The notes: generated by a model from the sequence alone, not told the origin. A stretch of DNA of 64,000 bases from Flavicella sp965243265 (GCA_965243265.1 CBDEUL010000009.1:36149-100148), one strand, 5' to 3'; positions 51,059 to 60,093 are shown, numbered from the stretch's first letter. Numbers and translations are program-made.

Positions 51059-51643
51059 TTAGTTTTGTTGAAATTCTATTGAAGAAAAAGTTACACTAAT
51101 ATCAGTTTCTCCTCCTGCATTGTCAATATTCCCATCAGAAACTCCTTCTGCAAATTTATCTGGTTCATGACGTAAAACAATCTGAAGTACTAAATCATTC
51201 ACATCTGTTCCTGTTGTTAATTTAAATTCAATACCTATTGGGTTGTTATTTTCATCTTTATCCGTATATAAAGTAGTGACTTCTGTATTCCCACTAGTTA
51301 TGTAGAAAAACTGGTGCTCTTCTCCTTCTTCCTCTACTTCTTCAGTAATGTCTTCAACATCCTCTGCATCCGACTCATTTAATACCTGAATTGCTCCTGT
51401 ATACACAGTACTTGGAATAAACTCTCCTTCTATTGTTACTACAGGTTCATTTGGTCCATCCCCATCTAAATCTCTAGAAGTCAAGGTAATATCATTACCT
51501 TCTACGTCATCAGGATTTAACGTGGTTATAAGGGTTGTAATCACCTCTTCTTCATGTATTTCTTCAGGTAACTCATCTTTATCGCATGAGTATAAAACTA
51601 CTGCTAAAATTGCTAAAAACAATATTGTATATCTATTTTTCAT
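51059..51643 (-). CDS. Acidic lipoprotein partner of a TonB receptor
   Basis: This 194-residue protein has a lipobox at Cys20 (VVLYSC) and an acidic mature part: TTLNPDDVEGNDITLTSRDLDGDGPNEPV, TVYTGAIQVLNESDAEDVEDITEEVEEEGEEHQFFY. The calcium-binding-like DxDGDG loop and overall layout match flavobacterial lipoproteins annotated type 1 periplasmic binding fold. Overlaps the TonB receptor gene upstream by 11 bp. It likely binds the receptor's ligand at the cell surface or in the periplasm; this is inferred from position. Confidence 0.75.
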   Translation of the reverse strand: MKNRYTILFLAILAVVLYSCDKDELPEEIHEEEVITTLITTLNPDDVEGNDITLTSRDLDGDGPNEPVVTIEGEFIPSTVYTGAIQVLNESDAEDVEDITEEVEEEGEEHQFFYITSGNTEVTTLYTDKDENNNPIGIEFKLTTGTDVNDLVLQIVLRHEPDKFAEGVSDGNIDNAGGETDISVTFSSIEFQQN

Positions 51644-54056
51644 TTTGTTTGTTTTTTAATAATTGTATTAGGAAATTAATCCCCTGTTCATCCGCGTAAT
51701 AACGCTGTCTATTTAAATAATCTCTATACCTTGTATTTGTAATGTTATTTACAGAAAAAACAACCCCTAAATTGGATGTTTTTCCTGTTTTAAAATCCAT
51801 TCCCGAAGACAGACTTAATAAATGATAACCTAATGGAGGTTGACTAATCTCAACTTCTACCTCCACTACATTTCCATCTTCATCGAAAATTGAATATGTA
51901 AAATCATTGTCTGGAAAGCGCTTTTGTTCAAATACAAATTCGCTAGAAATCCCGACTTTTAAATTGTTAAATTGTTTTTTCTTATAAATTAAAGTGTTTT
52001 TAAAATTTGGGGCAGGCATATGAATCAGGGGTTGATCTCTTGTTTTATCCTGCCCATAGACATACGAAAACATCGTTTCCCACCTCCATTCTTCAGAAAA
52101 ATCATAAGCTGTAAACATATCTACACCCGCCAAAAAAGCTTCTACAGCGTTGTATTCCCATACTTGAAAAGCCCCTCTTAGCGTTGTTTCTAAACCACTA
52201 GGATCCAACGTCATATAATTAGATATTTTGTTTACAAATGGCTCTACATCATACTCGAAACTACGATATGTTCCTTCTAAAGAAAAACTAAACTTATAAG
52301 ATTGTTCCTTTTCCAAACGCAAATCTCCCAACTCTATAGCTCCTGCTGAATGATGCAAACCATCGCTAAAATATTCAGAAGGGTTCGGAGCTCTTGATGC
52401 AATACTTAAATTTACACTTCCTAAGGTATTTGGTGCCATTCGGTATTTTACACCTACACTTGCCGCCAACAATCCATTGTCAAAAATTGGATTCGTCAAC
52501 CATTGTGAACCATAATCCCCAATAATAATATGCGAAAAATCTTCGTCATAGCCACGTTCTTCCCACCTCGATTTTTGGTAAAACTTTTTCGCATCTATTC
52601 TTGAAAAATCATAGCGCACTCCTGCATCTAACAAAACACGCTCTGTCAATTCAGTATTTATCAAAGTAAAAAAACCAACACTAAACATCCTATAATCAGG
52701 AATCAACCTACGAACTCCTGTTATTGGATCTGGATAATTTACTTGATAAAACATTGAACCTCCTACTGTCATATCAAAAAGACCCTGAGGCTGAAACTTA
52801 TAATCTACATCAAAAGAATGCGTTGTTAGCTCCATATCCATAGAAGGTAAATCTGCATCATCTCCTCTTCTTATATCAAACTCTTTTCTATTATTAAGTT
52901 GATACCCGTACTGGAAAGTTAACTTACTAGAATCTTCAAAGTTTTTAAAATACTTTAATTTCCCTAACCTATGTAACAACTCTTGCTTAGGTTCATTAAT
53001 AGCATATGTAAAATCTTCAATATACTGAGGCTCTCCACTATTAATCGCGATAATTAAATCTTCGACATTTCCTACATGTGAAGCTCTTAAAATTCCAATT
53101 GTAGCTCTATAAGCACTGTAAAAAGCTTCAACCCCATAATCGTATTTGTTTATTCCAAAGGTCAACGAATAATTTGCTTCATGAATTCCTGTATTAGAAA
53201 GATTGTAATCTGGAGCTTGAAAGTCTCCAAAATACTTTCCTGTACCTTGAACCTTAAAATAAACCCCACTCTTGTAAGCTTTTACTAAATTAGATGACAA
53301 ACTAGCTCCTCTACCATTGGTAGCCCCTGTAGCAATTGTTTTTCCATAAATAGTATCTTTAACAGGTACTTTTTTAGGTTCAATCAACACAACTCCTCCA
53401 ACAGCATCTCCTCCAAACTGCAAAGCAGAAGCTCCTTTTATAATTGTAATTTTTTCAGCTGTATTCACATCAACATTTGGAGCGTGCTCTGCTCCCCATT
53501 CTTGATCTTCCATACGAACGTCATTATTCACAATCAACACACGACTACTATGCAAACCATGGATTACAGGCTTTGATATAGTTGCTCCTGTTTTTAATGA
53601 AGAAACTCCTTTTGCATTTTCCAAAACGTCTCCTAAAACTCCTGCGCTATTTTCCTCTACAATCTCTGAATCTAAAACCGTTACCTGTCCCGAATTACTA
53701 TCTTCAAAGCTTTTATGTACCAAACTCACTTCCAGTAAATTCTCAACAGCCTCGTCTAAAATAAAGTTTACAAATAAATCTTGTTCTTTTACTTCAACCG
53801 TTTTTCGTAACGTTTTATATCCTAAACTCGATATCTCAAACTCATATACACCACTGCAAAGGTTCTTTATTTCATATCCCCCTTCATGACTGGTAGTTAT
53901 GTAACGTTTAATGCTTTTTATTCTAACAACACAATGTTCTAATCCCTGCCCTTCATGATTGCTGTTAACAACCCCAGACACAGAATAACTACAATCTTGT
54001 GCTGTCATAGATATTATTCCAAACAATTGGAACAATACCACAACATACTTGAACAT
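51633..54056 (-). CDS. TonB-dependent outer membrane receptor
   Basis: This 807-residue receptor has a signal peptide (ending MTAQ), a carboxypeptidase regulatory-like domain (about 25-100; SGVVNSNHEGQGLEH, SLGYKTLRKTVEV), and the plug (about 120-225; VLDSEIVEENSAGVLGDVLENAKGV, KPVIHGLHSSRVLIVNNDVRMEDQEWGAEHAP, KITIIKGASALQFGGDAVGGVV). A beta-barrel follows, ending near the C-terminus with NITNTRYRDYLNRQRYY. The QEWGxEHAPxVD plug loop occurs in several metal and hydrophobe transporters; substrate is not certain. It partners with the acidic lipoprotein downstream. Confidence 0.93.
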   Translation of the reverse strand: MFKYVVVLFQLFGIISMTAQDCSYSVSGVVNSNHEGQGLEHCVVRIKSIKRYITTSHEGGYEIKNLCSGVYEFEISSLGYKTLRKTVEVKEQDLFVNFILDEAVENLLEVSLVHKSFEDSNSGQVTVLDSEIVEENSAGVLGDVLENAKGVSSLKTGATISKPVIHGLHSSRVLIVNNDVRMEDQEWGAEHAPNVDVNTAEKITIIKGASALQFGGDAVGGVVLIEPKKVPVKDTIYGKTIATGATNGRGASLSSNLVKAYKSGVYFKVQGTGKYFGDFQAPDYNLSNTGIHEANYSLTFGINKYDYGVEAFYSAYRATIGILRASHVGNVEDLIIAINSGEPQYIEDFTYAINEPKQELLHRLGKLKYFKNFEDSSKLTFQYGYQLNNRKEFDIRRGDDADLPSMDMELTTHSFDVDYKFQPQGLFDMTVGGSMFYQVNYPDPITGVRRLIPDYRMFSVGFFTLINTELTERVLLDAGVRYDFSRIDAKKFYQKSRWEERGYDEDFSHIIIGDYGSQWLTNPIFDNGLLAASVGVKYRMAPNTLGSVNLSIASRAPNPSEYFSDGLHHSAGAIELGDLRLEKEQSYKFSFSLEGTYRSFEYDVEPFVNKISNYMTLDPSGLETTLRGAFQVWEYNAVEAFLAGVDMFTAYDFSEEWRWETMFSYVYGQDKTRDQPLIHMPAPNFKNTLIYKKKQFNNLKVGISSEFVFEQKRFPDNDFTYSIFDEDGNVVEVEVEISQPPLGYHLLSLSSGMDFKTGKTSNLGVVFSVNNITNTRYRDYLNRQRYYADEQGINFLIQLLKNKQNEK

Positions 54057-54206
54057 ATATTATGTAAATAAAATCTAACTCTTAAATCCTTTATTTCAAC
54101 GTAAGTTGTAAGTAAAAAGCATCAATTCAAAGCTCCTTCATAAAAGGAAAAATCTAAAATTCATTTTCTAACTTAGAAACCAACTCACACTGTATAATCT
54201 AAAAAA

Positions 54207-54521
54207 TTAAATTACAGGAGGTGGCATATTCAAAAAATCACTCGGATAAGAAGTTACCGGTGTATACTGTTCTACATAAAGTATAGAACATTCTTTAAAA
54301 AAAGTATTATGCAACAAAAAACCCTCATAACTATCTTGCAAAGGCAAATAAACATCTACCGAATTTTCTGTTAATACAAGTTTACATTCTTCACACTTCT
54401 CCACATGATCTCCATCGAACATATGCGAGAACAAATGCAAATTAACTATATTTAAACTAATAAACACAGTCAATAAAAATGCCGCTAAAAAATTTAGGCT
54501 ATGTGAATCATTTTTACTCAT
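54207..54521 (-). CDS. Small membrane-linked protein with CxxC, upstream of the TonB receptor
   Basis: This 104-residue protein has one TM/signal helix (about 9-29), then HLFSHMFDGDHVEKCEECKLVL: a His/Asp/Cys-rich motif (HxFxHMFDGDH, CEEC) like those in small flavobacterial proteins placed before metal-related TonB receptors. The rest is unremarkable, ending in PPPVI. The ATG at 54521 is used; a -7-like TAATTTTG on the minus strand (54537-54530) lies very close, so the mRNA may be nearly leaderless. 150 bp before the receptor gene. Confidence 0.6.
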   Translation of the reverse strand: MSKNDSHSLNFLAAFLLTVFISLNIVNLHLFSHMFDGDHVEKCEECKLVLTENSVDVYLPLQDSYEGFLLHNTFFKECSILYVEQYTPVTSYPSDFLNMPPPVI

Positions 54522-54587
54522 ACCGAGCACAAAATTAACAATTTTTAACTTAATTTAAACCTATCAATAAGCATAATTCTAAATAAA

Positions 54588-55079
54588 ATGAAAATTCAAC
54601 TCTTTACAACTGGAGGTACTTTTGACAAAGAATACAACGAACTCACAGGCGAACTCTACTTTAACAAATCTCACATACACGAAATCTTAAAACTTGGCAG
54701 ATGTAAAGTTCCTGTTACTGTAAAAAACCTAATGATGATAGACAGTCTTCAAATGACTTCTTCTCACAGGGAAGTAATCACTCAAAACTGTATAGATTCC
54801 AAATCGTCAAAAATTGTCATTACACACGGTACCGACACTATGGTTACAACCGCAAAAAACATTGCTTCAAAAAATATTGCAAAAACAATTGTATTAACAG
54901 GCGCTATGATTCCTTATAAGTTTAAAAGCTCTGACGGTATCTTTAATCTAGGAAGCTCCTTAGCTTTTGTACAAACTCTTCCTCATGGCGTATACATCTC
55001 TATGAATGGTCAAATCTTTAAATGGGATAATGTACAGAAAAACAAACATCTTGGTATCTTTGAGAAAACAACTCCTTAA
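54588..55079 (+). CDS. Single-domain asparaginase-like protein
   Basis: This 163-residue protein matches only the N-terminal domain of L-asparaginase: FTTGGTFDKEY with the catalytic-type Thr (T11), ITHGTDTMVTTAK with the second Thr-Asp, and IAKTIVLTGAMIPY with the Lys. A GIFNLGSSLAFV motif follows and the frame stops cleanly. Normal type I/II asparaginases have a further C-terminal domain of about 130 residues that contributes to the active site. Short forms are known in other proteobacteria, so this need not be a pseudogene. It converges with the DUF457 gene (4-bp overlap). Confidence 0.85.
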   Translation: MKIQLFTTGGTFDKEYNELTGELYFNKSHIHEILKLGRCKVPVTVKNLMMIDSLQMTSSHREVITQNCIDSKSSKIVITHGTDTMVTTAKNIASKNIAKTIVLTGAMIPYKFKSSDGIFNLGSSLAFVQTLPHGVYISMNGQIFKWDNVQKNKHLGIFEKTTP

Positions 55080-56083
55080 ATATTTCCCAAAACCCTATCA
55101 AACAAATCCCCCAAGAGCGGCTTTATATCTCCCATTTCCTTCTCTCCTTCTCTAACTTTCAACTCATTGTTTTCAAAATACAATTCATAACGAAACACAA
55201 AATTAGCTTCACCTGGGTTTACCCCCATCAATCCAAATCGCAAATCATTGAACAATAATTTTCCATCTTTTTTCTGAATCACATACCAGCCTTTAGAAAG
55301 CTTTATCAATCTTAAAACCAGAGGATGCTCTTGCAAGTCTCCTAACAACTCATGATTTTTCTGAAAATGCAAAAACTGCACATCCTTACTTTTATCAAAC
55401 AACGAATAATACCCTATAAAGTAAGCGTCTTCTGTTTGAACATTAGCCGTCCATAAAATAGCATTTAAAGGAGTTGGCTTCGTTTCTAACTCTATATATT
55501 CAATCCCTTGTTTCTTTAAGCTGTTTTCAAAAACAGGAAAAGTAACCATCTTTAAAACAAGTGTTAACAACATATAAGCTGAACTTATGTAAAGCCCCCA
55601 GTTATTTAAGTGTGTTCTTTTAGCTGTTCCTCTTTTATGAGTCATTGCCAAAATCAAGAAAATCAAAAAAGGAATTGTATAAAAAGGATCTACAACAAAT
55701 ATATTTTTATAAGATATTTTATTTCCCAAGGGCCAAAAAAGTTGTGTACCCCAAGTTGTATGAGCATCTAACAAAGGGTGTGTAAACAACCCCCAAAACA
55801 TAAGCCAAGACCATCCTTTCCAAGAAGCTTCCTTCTGCTTGTATAGACGATGTATCAAATAACCAAACACAGGTGCAAAGAGAACACTAAAAAAAATAGA
55901 ATGCGAAAAGCCCCTATGGAGCTCATTTGCTGTTACTGGATCAAAAAAAACTTTTGACAGGACATCTAAATCCGGTATAGTTCCCGCTATAGCCCCCCAT
56001 AGCATTGCTTTATTCCCTACCTTTTTTCCTAAAACCGCTTCTCCCACAGCAGCTCCTAAAACAATCTGAGTTAACGAATCCAT
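55076..56083 (-). CDS. Metal-dependent hydrolase-like membrane protein (YdjM/DUF457 family)
   Basis: This 335-residue protein starts MDSLTQIVLGAAVGEAVLGKKVGNKA and has GAIAGTIPDLDVL, HRGFSHSIFF and WGLFTHPLLDAHTTWGTQLFWP, the His/Asp motifs of the YdjM (DUF457) inner-membrane hydrolase family. Four to five TM helices are followed by a soluble C-terminal domain (about 185-335). YdjM in E. coli is LexA-regulated and of unknown substrate. It is 3 bp downstream of the GNAT-like gene, so cotranscribed. Confidence 0.9.
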   Translation of the reverse strand: MDSLTQIVLGAAVGEAVLGKKVGNKAMLWGAIAGTIPDLDVLSKVFFDPVTANELHRGFSHSIFFSVLFAPVFGYLIHRLYKQKEASWKGWSWLMFWGLFTHPLLDAHTTWGTQLFWPLGNKISYKNIFVVDPFYTIPFLIFLILAMTHKRGTAKRTHLNNWGLYISSAYMLLTLVLKMVTFPVFENSLKKQGIEYIELETKPTPLNAILWTANVQTEDAYFIGYYSLFDKSKDVQFLHFQKNHELLGDLQEHPLVLRLIKLSKGWYVIQKKDGKLLFNDLRFGLMGVNPGEANFVFRYELYFENNELKVREGEKEMGDIKPLLGDLFDRVLGNI

Positions 56084-56086
56084 TTC

Positions 56087-57268
56087 TTAGTTTTTATATG
56101 GGTTTCTGATTTCATATTCACTAGGCTCGATTGATGCCACCAAAGGTTTCAATAAACTTGTTGACAAACAATTTCGATGACGCACATACAACCTCATAGA
56201 CACAGGCACTGCTCCAATACCACTCTTTATAGTTTCCGCCGTTCTTCCTAATCGCAATTCCAACGCTTCTTTTTCTATAGACAAGCTGACAAAGTCATAC
56301 AACATCCTCTGATATAGTTTGTGTTTTTTATAACAAGAATAATCTATTCCTATAAAGTTTGCATCAAGAACAGAATCAAAAACAAAAGCCGTACTAAACC
56401 CTATTAATTTTTTATCAACTAAATACGCTGTAAAAACAAAATTCTCTTTTAAGTGCTCTTTTAAACAGACAAATGTTTGCATCTCCAAAACACCTAAATT
56501 ATACTCTGCTTTATCAAGAACTTCTTTATATAACTCTTCAATCCTATCTAGATTTACTACAATATCTTCAACTCCAAAATTCATCTTAATAAGACTTGAG
56601 GAGCTTTTAAACACGTTTTTAGCTCTAGTTCTATACTTTGTATTCATAGCTAACAAATAATCTTCAAAACACTTCCAATTGGAATTTAGTTTTAAAACCA
56701 TATTTACATCTATATCTAAGGGTACAAAATGATGCTCTTTAATTTCAGATACTACCTTATTTGGAGTTGACCAATATTCTTTAAACAAAGTAAAAGACAC
56801 TTTTGATGCATCTCCCATGTTTAAACATATTTTTTCCATTACCGAAAACAGTGTTTTAAAAGCAAATTTCGGTGGAATTTCTTCTTGAAACCAAAAACCA
56901 TTTTCGCCACAGGCAAAAAGGTTACCACAAATCAACATTCGTAATTTTTTTTCTTCAAAAAAAAGCTTTCGTAAACTATTGGCTAATGTATTTGGTATTT
57001 TATTTTGTAAAAAATCACCTAGTCTAAATCCCACAACCTGAAACACACTTACCCCCACACACCGCCTGTATTGGTCTAAAAAAACCGCATACCTAAATTT
57101 CATTTGTTTTTGCATTCCTTTTTCAAAAGCCTCAAGATAAGCAACTGTTAAGTAAATATTCTTATCTCCTACTACCCCCCACAAAGACTTGTCTACATCT
57201 ACAATAGAGTCATACACCTCATATGAGTATTGATTTCCTTTTGGACATTTAAAAAAACTATTCCACAT
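56087..57268 (-). CDS. GNAT-like / peptidogalycan-type acyltransferase, unknown substrate
   Basis: This 393-residue protein has an N-terminal region of unknown fold and a C-terminal GNAT-like domain (about 225-360; FTAYLVDKKLIGFSTAFVFDSVLDANFIGIDYSCYKKHKLYQRMLYDFVSLSI, then LRLGRTAETIKSGIGA). This pattern is like BioF2/FemAB-type acetyltransferases, where a lipid or cell-wall amine is acylated. No Fem signature is decisive. It pairs with the DUF457 gene; upstream is a 129-bp gap with no clear promoter. Confidence 0.65.
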   Translation of the reverse strand: MWNSFFKCPKGNQYSYEVYDSIVDVDKSLWGVVGDKNIYLTVAYLEAFEKGMQKQMKFRYAVFLDQYRRCVGVSVFQVVGFRLGDFLQNKIPNTLANSLRKLFFEEKKLRMLICGNLFACGENGFWFQEEIPPKFAFKTLFSVMEKICLNMGDASKVSFTLFKEYWSTPNKVVSEIKEHHFVPLDIDVNMVLKLNSNWKCFEDYLLAMNTKYRTRAKNVFKSSSSLIKMNFGVEDIVVNLDRIEELYKEVLDKAEYNLGVLEMQTFVCLKEHLKENFVFTAYLVDKKLIGFSTAFVFDSVLDANFIGIDYSCYKKHKLYQRMLYDFVSLSIEKEALELRLGRTAETIKSGIGAVPVSMRLYVRHRNCLSTSLLKPLVASIEPSEYEIRNPYKN

Positions 57269-57397
57269 ACATCAAATAAAACCGTTCTATATCATTTAAA
57301 AACACAACTATCTGTTAGTTGTCGGATAAATAACGACTACACAACAAAATGCTTGATTTAACTTTTTGTATTTTTACTTTATAATATCTCACAAAAC

Positions 57398-57562
57398 ATG
57401 AAATACCTATCTCCTGAAATACAAAAATTATCTGAGAACACCCCTCAAAAGTCACTAGCAAAACCAGGTGTTTCTTGTGGTATTTTCCAAGACTGTTTCG
57501 ACAAAGAAACAAAATATACACAGAACTTCAAACAAATCAACTCAACACCTAAAAACCGATGA
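57398..57562 (+). CDS. 54-residue ORF coupled to nudK
   Basis: This short frame starts with ATG at 57398 and ends with TGA overlapping the nudK ATG (ATGA, 57559-57562). The product has two Cys (GVSCGIF, QDCFDK) and a mildly acidic and basic mix without a hydrophobic segment. The exact stop-start overlap with the next gene is the main argument that it is translated. It may be a real small protein or a leader that controls nudK translation. No family recognised. Confidence 0.5.
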   Translation: MKYLSPEIQKLSENTPQKSLAKPGVSCGIFQDCFDKETKYTQNFKQINSTPKNR

Positions 57563-58140
57563 CAAAAGAAAGAGTTAAAGTTACTCAAACAGAAACACTC
57601 TCTAACAACTGGTATCAATTAAATAAAGTTACATTTAACTATTTGCGCAATGATGGAAAATGGCAAACACAAATAAGAGAATCTTACGATAAAGGGAATG
57701 GAGCCACCGTTTTCTTATATAATAAAACAACCAAAAACATCATTTTAATACAGCAGTTTAGACTCCCTTCTTATTTAAACGGAAATAAATCAGGATTACT
57801 TATTGAAACCTGTGCTGGATTGCTTGAGGGTGACTCTCCTGAAACCTGCATCAAAAAAGAAATATTTGAAGAAACCGGGTATCTAATTAATAACGTAAAA
57901 AAAGTTTTTGATGCTTATATGACTCCTGGTGCAGTTACAGAACAAATCCATTTTTTTATTGCTGAATACACGGATAATCAAAAAAAAGGAACTGGTGGAG
58001 GCGTCTCTACCGAACAAGAAGACATTACCATACTAGAAATGCCTTTTAAAGAGGCTATTTCCCTATTAAACAACGGAATAATAAAAGATGCTAAAACAAT
58101 TTTACTACTACAGTATGCTCTTATACACAAACTTCTATAA
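57559..58140 (+). CDS. nudK: GDP-mannose pyrophosphatase NudK-like Nudix hydrolase
   Basis: This 193-residue Nudix enzyme matches NudK: LIQQFRLPSYLNGNKSG, LIETCAGLLEGDSPETCIKKEIFEETGY (Nudix box with EIFEETG), YMTPGAVTEQIHFFIAEYTDN, and GTGGGVSTEQEDITILEMPFKEA. E. coli NudK hydrolyses GDP-mannose and related nucleotide sugars to GMP and sugar phosphate. The ATG overlaps the stop of the 54-codon gene upstream. A strong bidirectional terminator follows. Confidence 0.93.
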   Translation: MTKERVKVTQTETLSNNWYQLNKVTFNYLRNDGKWQTQIRESYDKGNGATVFLYNKTTKNIILIQQFRLPSYLNGNKSGLLIETCAGLLEGDSPETCIKKEIFEETGYLINNVKKVFDAYMTPGAVTEQIHFFIAEYTDNQKKGTGGGVSTEQEDITILEMPFKEAISLLNNGIIKDAKTILLLQYALIHKLL

Positions 58141-58184
58141 AACAAAACAGAGCCTATTGAAGTTTCAATAGGCTCTGTTTTGTT
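58141..58184. terminator. Bidirectional terminator between nudK and the Lrp gene
   Basis: Perfect 21-bp arms (58141-58161 and 58164-58184) around a 2-nt centre, core ACAGAGCCTATTGA; A and T rich ends suit both convergent genes. Confidence 0.92.
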
Positions 58185-58203
58185 TTTCCTGATATACACT
58201 GTT

Positions 58204-58683
58204 TTAATAATCTCTAAAAATAGCATGCATCATACGTTTCTTATCATTGATACTTTCTTCTAAAGAAATCATTGTTTCTGTTCTATTAACACCAGGAATA
58301 TCATCTATCTTAAATATAATATTTTTTGCGTCATCTGTATTCTTTGCTCTAATTTTACAGAAAATATTAAACTTCCCTGCCGTTACATAGGCTACTGTTA
58401 CGTTTGGTATTTCTCTTAAACTTTCAATAACTTGTTTTGTCATTGATGTTTTTTCTAAATAAATTCCAATATGAGCAATAAAAGCATAGCCCATTTTTTC
58501 ATAATCTAGTGTTAAAGTAGACCCTTTAATAACACCTTCTTCTTCCATTTTCTTTACACGTACATGAATTGTCCCCGCAGACACCAATAACTTTTTTGCT
58601 ATATCTGTAAAAGGAGTTCTTGTATTATCTATCAACATGTCTAAAATTTGATGATCAACCTCATCTAAATGGTACTTCTTCAT
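58204..58683 (-). CDS. Lrp/AsnC family transcriptional regulator
   Basis: This 159-residue protein has an N-terminal HTH (about 20-45; TPFTDIAKKLLVSAGTIHVRVKKMEEEGVI) and a C-terminal RAM ligand-binding domain with AHIGIYLEK, VAYVTAGKFNIFCKI, and PGVNRTETMISLEE. These feast/famine regulators sense amino acids. The ATG at 58683 (MKKYHLDEVDHQILDML) is chosen over an upstream start that adds a hydrophobic non-conserved stretch. A -7-like TATTTTTG lies at 58724-58717. AACGTT repeats lie 15-25 bp further upstream and could be an autoregulatory site. Confidence 0.93.
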   Translation of the reverse strand: MKKYHLDEVDHQILDMLIDNTRTPFTDIAKKLLVSAGTIHVRVKKMEEEGVIKGSTLTLDYEKMGYAFIAHIGIYLEKTSMTKQVIESLREIPNVTVAYVTAGKFNIFCKIRAKNTDDAKNIIFKIDDIPGVNRTETMISLEESINDKKRMMHAIFRDY

Positions 58684-58780
58684 AATTCTAAATATTATAA
58701 CAATATGAACACATTGCAAAAATACTAAAATATTTTTAACAAAAACGTTCAAACGTTACGAAATCATTAAAACAACACTC

Positions 58781-59860
58781 TTAAATTGCCCTATTTTTAC
58801 AATCTATCTCTTTATGCCCTATAAAACTCTCTAATCCTCCTTTTTGAACCTGCTCCAGCACCATTTCTAAGCGATTGTTTTTCAACACATAATCGTATTG
58901 ACATGCCACATCTTCAATTTTCCCTGTTTCAGAAAGAGCATTTCTATAAATAACATCGTAACATTTTTTATCATTATTCGGAATTTCAAAATATGACTGA
59001 TACTCCGAATAATCACTTGTACTAGCTACAAAGTAAAGCCCTTGAAGAAAAGCATAAAAGTTAAATTCACGAACCACATCTCTATCGTAATCATCATAAT
59101 AATGCCCTGCCTCTATTAAAATAGTATTGTGTCCTAACTTTTGAAAATTATCTCCTGTTGCCGTTGGATAAAACTCATCTGTATACCTTCCTATATGCCC
59201 TGGTATTATTTCTGAAAGCAAAGAATTCATCGAAGCAATAACACTCATTGTTTCTGTTCTTCCTTTTGTCAATGTTCTCTCTAAATCTTCTGAGGGTGCT
59301 AAAAAAGATATTGTAGCTGGTTTTTTAGTTCCTTCAACATTAAAAATAGTTCTTTGGTCATGTAAATTAAAACAGAATTCTGGATCAAACTCATCCAAAA
59401 CCTTTCTTAACAATTTACTCTCTTTAGCCACTAAATCAACTGCATCTCTATTTAAATCCACCTCATTTGCATTTACCCTTGTAAACACCTCTGCTCCGTC
59501 AGGGTTTAAAATTGGTAAAAAAACAATTGTACAATTGTTTAATATTTGATTTTTTATAGCTCCAAAAACACCAGGTTCCTCTAAAAACTTAAAAAAATCA
59601 AACACTGCTTTTGTTCCCGTACTTTCATTTCCGTGCATTTGAGACCATACTAAAACTTTTTTAGCTCCTGTACCTACTTCTATTTTATAGATCGGAGTAT
59701 TTTTTTCAGACACTCCTTCAATCCCTTTTTTATAAATAGAAGTGTTTAATGTTTCTATTATCGGCTCTATATCTTTAAAAAGTATTCTTCTGCCTGAAAG
59801 CTTATTTTCAAAATTAGAAGCATACCAACTCTTCAACTTTTCAATGTTTATTTTTTCCAT
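58781..59860 (-). CDS. M14 family zinc carboxypeptidase-like protein
   Basis: This 359-residue cytoplasmic protein (no signal) has the M14 zinc site: H-x-x-E in SQMHGNESTGTKA (about 74-86), LPILNPDGAEVFTR, VDLNRDAVDL, and the third ligand in FCFNLHDQRTIF, with ILIEAGHYYDD (catalytic Glu region) near 260. Members cleave C-terminal amino acids or amide bonds in peptides, such as murein peptides or modified amino acids. The ATG at 59860 is very close to a TACATTTG (59872-59865), so the transcript may be nearly leaderless. It is divergent from the HTH gene across a 287-bp region with palindromes. Confidence 0.85.
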   Translation of the reverse strand: MEKINIEKLKSWYASNFENKLSGRRILFKDIEPIIETLNTSIYKKGIEGVSEKNTPIYKIEVGTGAKKVLVWSQMHGNESTGTKAVFDFFKFLEEPGVFGAIKNQILNNCTIVFLPILNPDGAEVFTRVNANEVDLNRDAVDLVAKESKLLRKVLDEFDPEFCFNLHDQRTIFNVEGTKKPATISFLAPSEDLERTLTKGRTETMSVIASMNSLLSEIIPGHIGRYTDEFYPTATGDNFQKLGHNTILIEAGHYYDDYDRDVVREFNFYAFLQGLYFVASTSDYSEYQSYFEIPNNDKKCYDVIYRNALSETGKIEDVACQYDYVLKNNRLEMVLEQVQKGGLESFIGHKEIDCKNRAI

Positions 59861-59883
59861 ACCACAAATGTATAAAATATAGA

Positions 59884-59899
59884 GTTTACACTTGTAAAC
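59884..59899. promoter_or_regulatory. Palindromic site upstream of the M14 gene
   Basis: GTTTAC-ACTT-GTAAAC, a perfect 6-bp dyad with 4-bp spacer, 24 bp before the M14 ATG. It resembles the dyad at 60114-60133 (TGTTTTAC-ATTT-GTAAAACA); a half-like copy, GTTTAC-ATTT-GTA, is at 59929-59941. Confidence 0.5.
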
Positions 59900-60093
59900 A
59901 ATTCAAATTCAATTTTCACGAAGCTTTTGTTTACATTTGTATCCAACACCTTAATTAAATGTTAACCACCCTCTTCTCCTGATTATGGATTCTTTAACTT
60001 TTACAATAAACAAAACACAAAAACATATAAAACAGATATTTAACTGCATTTACTTAATCTTAAAATTTAATCAAAACCACTTCCGTAAATCTA

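Noticed and set aside
54588..55079. Asparaginase as a truncated pseudogene
   Set aside because: The frame ends cleanly, active-site motifs of the domain are intact, and no remnant of the second domain follows; short forms exist elsewhere, so it was kept as a gene.
57315..57521. 68-codon minus-strand frame overlapping the small ORF before nudK
   Set aside because: Overlaps the better supported rightward frame (57398-57562), has no family features, and its hydrophobic bias fits a shadow frame.
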